Origin: UBA1952 sp965246905
GTDB lineage: Bacteria > Bacteroidota > Bacteroidia > Chitinophagales > Chitinophagaceae
Reading direction: 5' to 3'
DNA length: 64,000 nucleotides
NCBI GenBank assembly: GCA_965246905.1
Contig: CBDFFZ010000015.1
Location: 124,001 to 188,000, forward strand
Below the pieces are notes generated by a model, which did no database searches, had not been told where the DNA came from, and worked only from the letters and a program-made list of their open reading frames with translations. Position 1 is the stretch's first letter, and each line of letters opens with the position of its first letter. Below are positions 63,174 through 64,000 of the stretch, piece after piece. The position numbers and the translations under genes were made by a program.

Positions 63174-63827
63174 TCAGCGGTGCTTCGTAACGCCCACCCG
63201 CTCACACCATTCATGAACAGGGCACTTGCTGCACCAGGGCACTGTACCCACACATATATGCTTGCCAAAAGGCATCAGCAGCCGGTTGATATCGATCCAT
63301 AGATCCTGCGGTACCGTTGCCTCTAAAGCTTTTAAAGTTTTCTCGGGGGTAAGTTCCTCGATCATGCCCCAGCGGTTCACTATCCGATGCACATGAATAT
63401 CCACCGAAATGGCAGCAGTGCCGGAAGCAACGCCCAGCGCAAGGTTGGCACACTTGGGGCCTACGCCTTTGATAGCAGTAAGCGAGCTGAAATCCGCTTT
63501 GAGCCTGCCTTCCTTAGCCGCGGCTGCAATGGCAAGAATAGTGGCCGCCTTTTGTCCGGGGAACGTTGACCCGTACAGCAGATCGGCAAGCTGGGAGTGG
63601 GAGAGCTCCAGCATAGCTTCCGGCGTGCGTGCTTTTTCAAACATGCTCAGCGAAACGGGTATGGTCGTTTCATCCATCGTACGGATAGAGATGATGCAGG
63701 AAGCAAGCTGCTCGAACAGCGAATCATAGCCACGCTCCCGGAGCTCGAACATAGCCGCTTTGGGGTAGGGCCTGATGGCTGCTTCAATAAGCGAAAGCAT
63801 TTTCTTCAGAGGATATTTTCCGGGCAT
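63174..63827 (-). CDS. nth: Endonuclease III-type DNA glycosylase
   Basis: Removes oxidised pyrimidines and cuts at abasic sites in base excision repair. The 217-residue protein has the helix-hairpin-helix with the catalytic Lys (IKGVGPKCANLAL, about residues 118-130), the catalytic Asp region (VDIHVHRIVNRW), and the 4Fe-4S cluster motif C-x6-C-x2-C-x5-C (CVGTVPWCSKCPVHEWC). Length is near the family's usual 210. The nth symbol is my best choice within the HhH-GPD superfamily. Single gene. Confidence 0.9.
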   Translation of the reverse strand: MPGKYPLKKMLSLIEAAIRPYPKAAMFELRERGYDSLFEQLASCIISIRTMDETTIPVSLSMFEKARTPEAMLELSHSQLADLLYGSTFPGQKAATILAIAAAAKEGRLKADFSSLTAIKGVGPKCANLALGVASGTAAISVDIHVHRIVNRWGMIEELTPEKTLKALEATVPQDLWIDINRLLMPFGKHICVGTVPWCSKCPVHEWCERVGVTKHR

Positions 63828-63944
63828 GGCGTAAGCTGCTTTCTTAATCAGAGAGAAAGAATAATGCCGTGAAAGGCAGTTGGGGGTTTATCCCGCATAG
63901 GCAAATCCAATCCCGCCCTATAACCTTTAACCTTAAAACCGCCC

Positions 63945-63952
63945 TACTTTTG
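63945..63952 (+). promoter_or_regulatory. Likely -7 promoter box of the last gene
   Basis: TACTTTTG fits TAnnTTTG, 21 bases before the ATG at 63974. Confidence 0.5.
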
Positions 63953-63973
63953 CGGCATTCCCAACCAAAAGCT

Positions 63974-64000
63974 ATGCAACGCATACCTGTCCTCTTACTG
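63974..64000 (+). CDS. Start of a gene cut by the window edge
   Basis: An ATG at 63974 opens MQRIPVLLL and is cut at the window end. The basic-then-hydrophobic start suggests a signal peptide. A promoter box lies 21 bases upstream. Nothing more can be said. Confidence 0.5.

Overview
The window looks like a chromosomal segment of a Bacteroidota bacterium, most likely a Chitinophagaceae-type soil or freshwater organism (in the neighbourhood of Taibaiella or Chitinophaga; the genus is a guess). The support is a fused SecDF, two proteins with type IX secretion (T9SS) type A C-terminal sorting domains, a Porin_10-type outer membrane protein, SCxx-type Bacteroidota lipoproteins, genes usually starting at ATG without a Shine-Dalgarno sequence, and several Bacteroidota -7 promoter boxes (TAnnTTTG) just upstream of start codons. 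No rRNA, tRNA, CRISPR array, transposase or phage gene was recognised.

Layout. 0.2-9.8 kb (mostly minus strand): a patatin-like lipase with a transmembrane insertion and a membrane partner, a repeat-rich gap that holds a decayed second copy of the dnaE 3' end, dnaE itself, a small retropepsin-like protein (plus strand), and a metallo-beta-lactamase-fold hydrolase coupled to a UMF1-type transporter. 10-13.3 kb: a secreted M43 metalloprotease. 13.5-26.9 kb (mostly plus): secDF, an orphan mlaE-type permease, purA, a disordered Lys/Asp protein, pabB, an aminotransferase, ispF, small envelope proteins, thrS and infC. rpmI and rplT, which usually follow infC, are absent. 27-34.2 kb is an accessory stretch: an AT-richer Fic protein and a DUF6602-like protein, an 870-base gap with two palindromic REP-like units, an unknown alpha-helical protein, a 21-base minisatellite encoding Asn-centred heptads, and a secreted protein made of ten 35-residue repeats. 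34.2-50.2 kb: TPR and NlpC/P60 proteins, rny, an NDH-2-type oxidoreductase, an RlmI-type methyltransferase, secA, an SGNH hydrolase, a methyltransferase, a GT-C-like membrane protein, a DUF6580-type membrane protein, a mini HExxH protein and a LOG-family protein. 50.2-64 kb: an alcohol dehydrogenase, a second (42-base) minisatellite, an SpmA/SpmB-type membrane protein, lipoproteins, folC with a TonB-like gene, purine nucleoside phosphorylase, a T9SS cargo protein next to a porin, a SnoaL-like gene broken by one in-frame TAG, an endonuclease III and the first nine codons of a further gene.

How the genes fit together. Most are housekeeping: replication (dnaE), export (secDF, secA), translation (thrS, infC), RNA decay (rny), folate (pabB, folC), purines (purA, PNP), isoprenoids (ispF) and base excision repair (nth). 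The envelope genes (T9SS cargo, porin, TonB-like, MlaE, lipoproteins) fit a Gram-negative Bacteroidota surface. The most unusual content is non-coding or repetitive: at least six families of dispersed intergenic repeats recur inside 64 kb, with two minisatellites whose periods are multiples of 21 bases. I found no complete known defence or mobile system. The best candidates for new biology are the heptad minisatellites, the ten-repeat secreted protein, and the Fic plus DUF6602 island.
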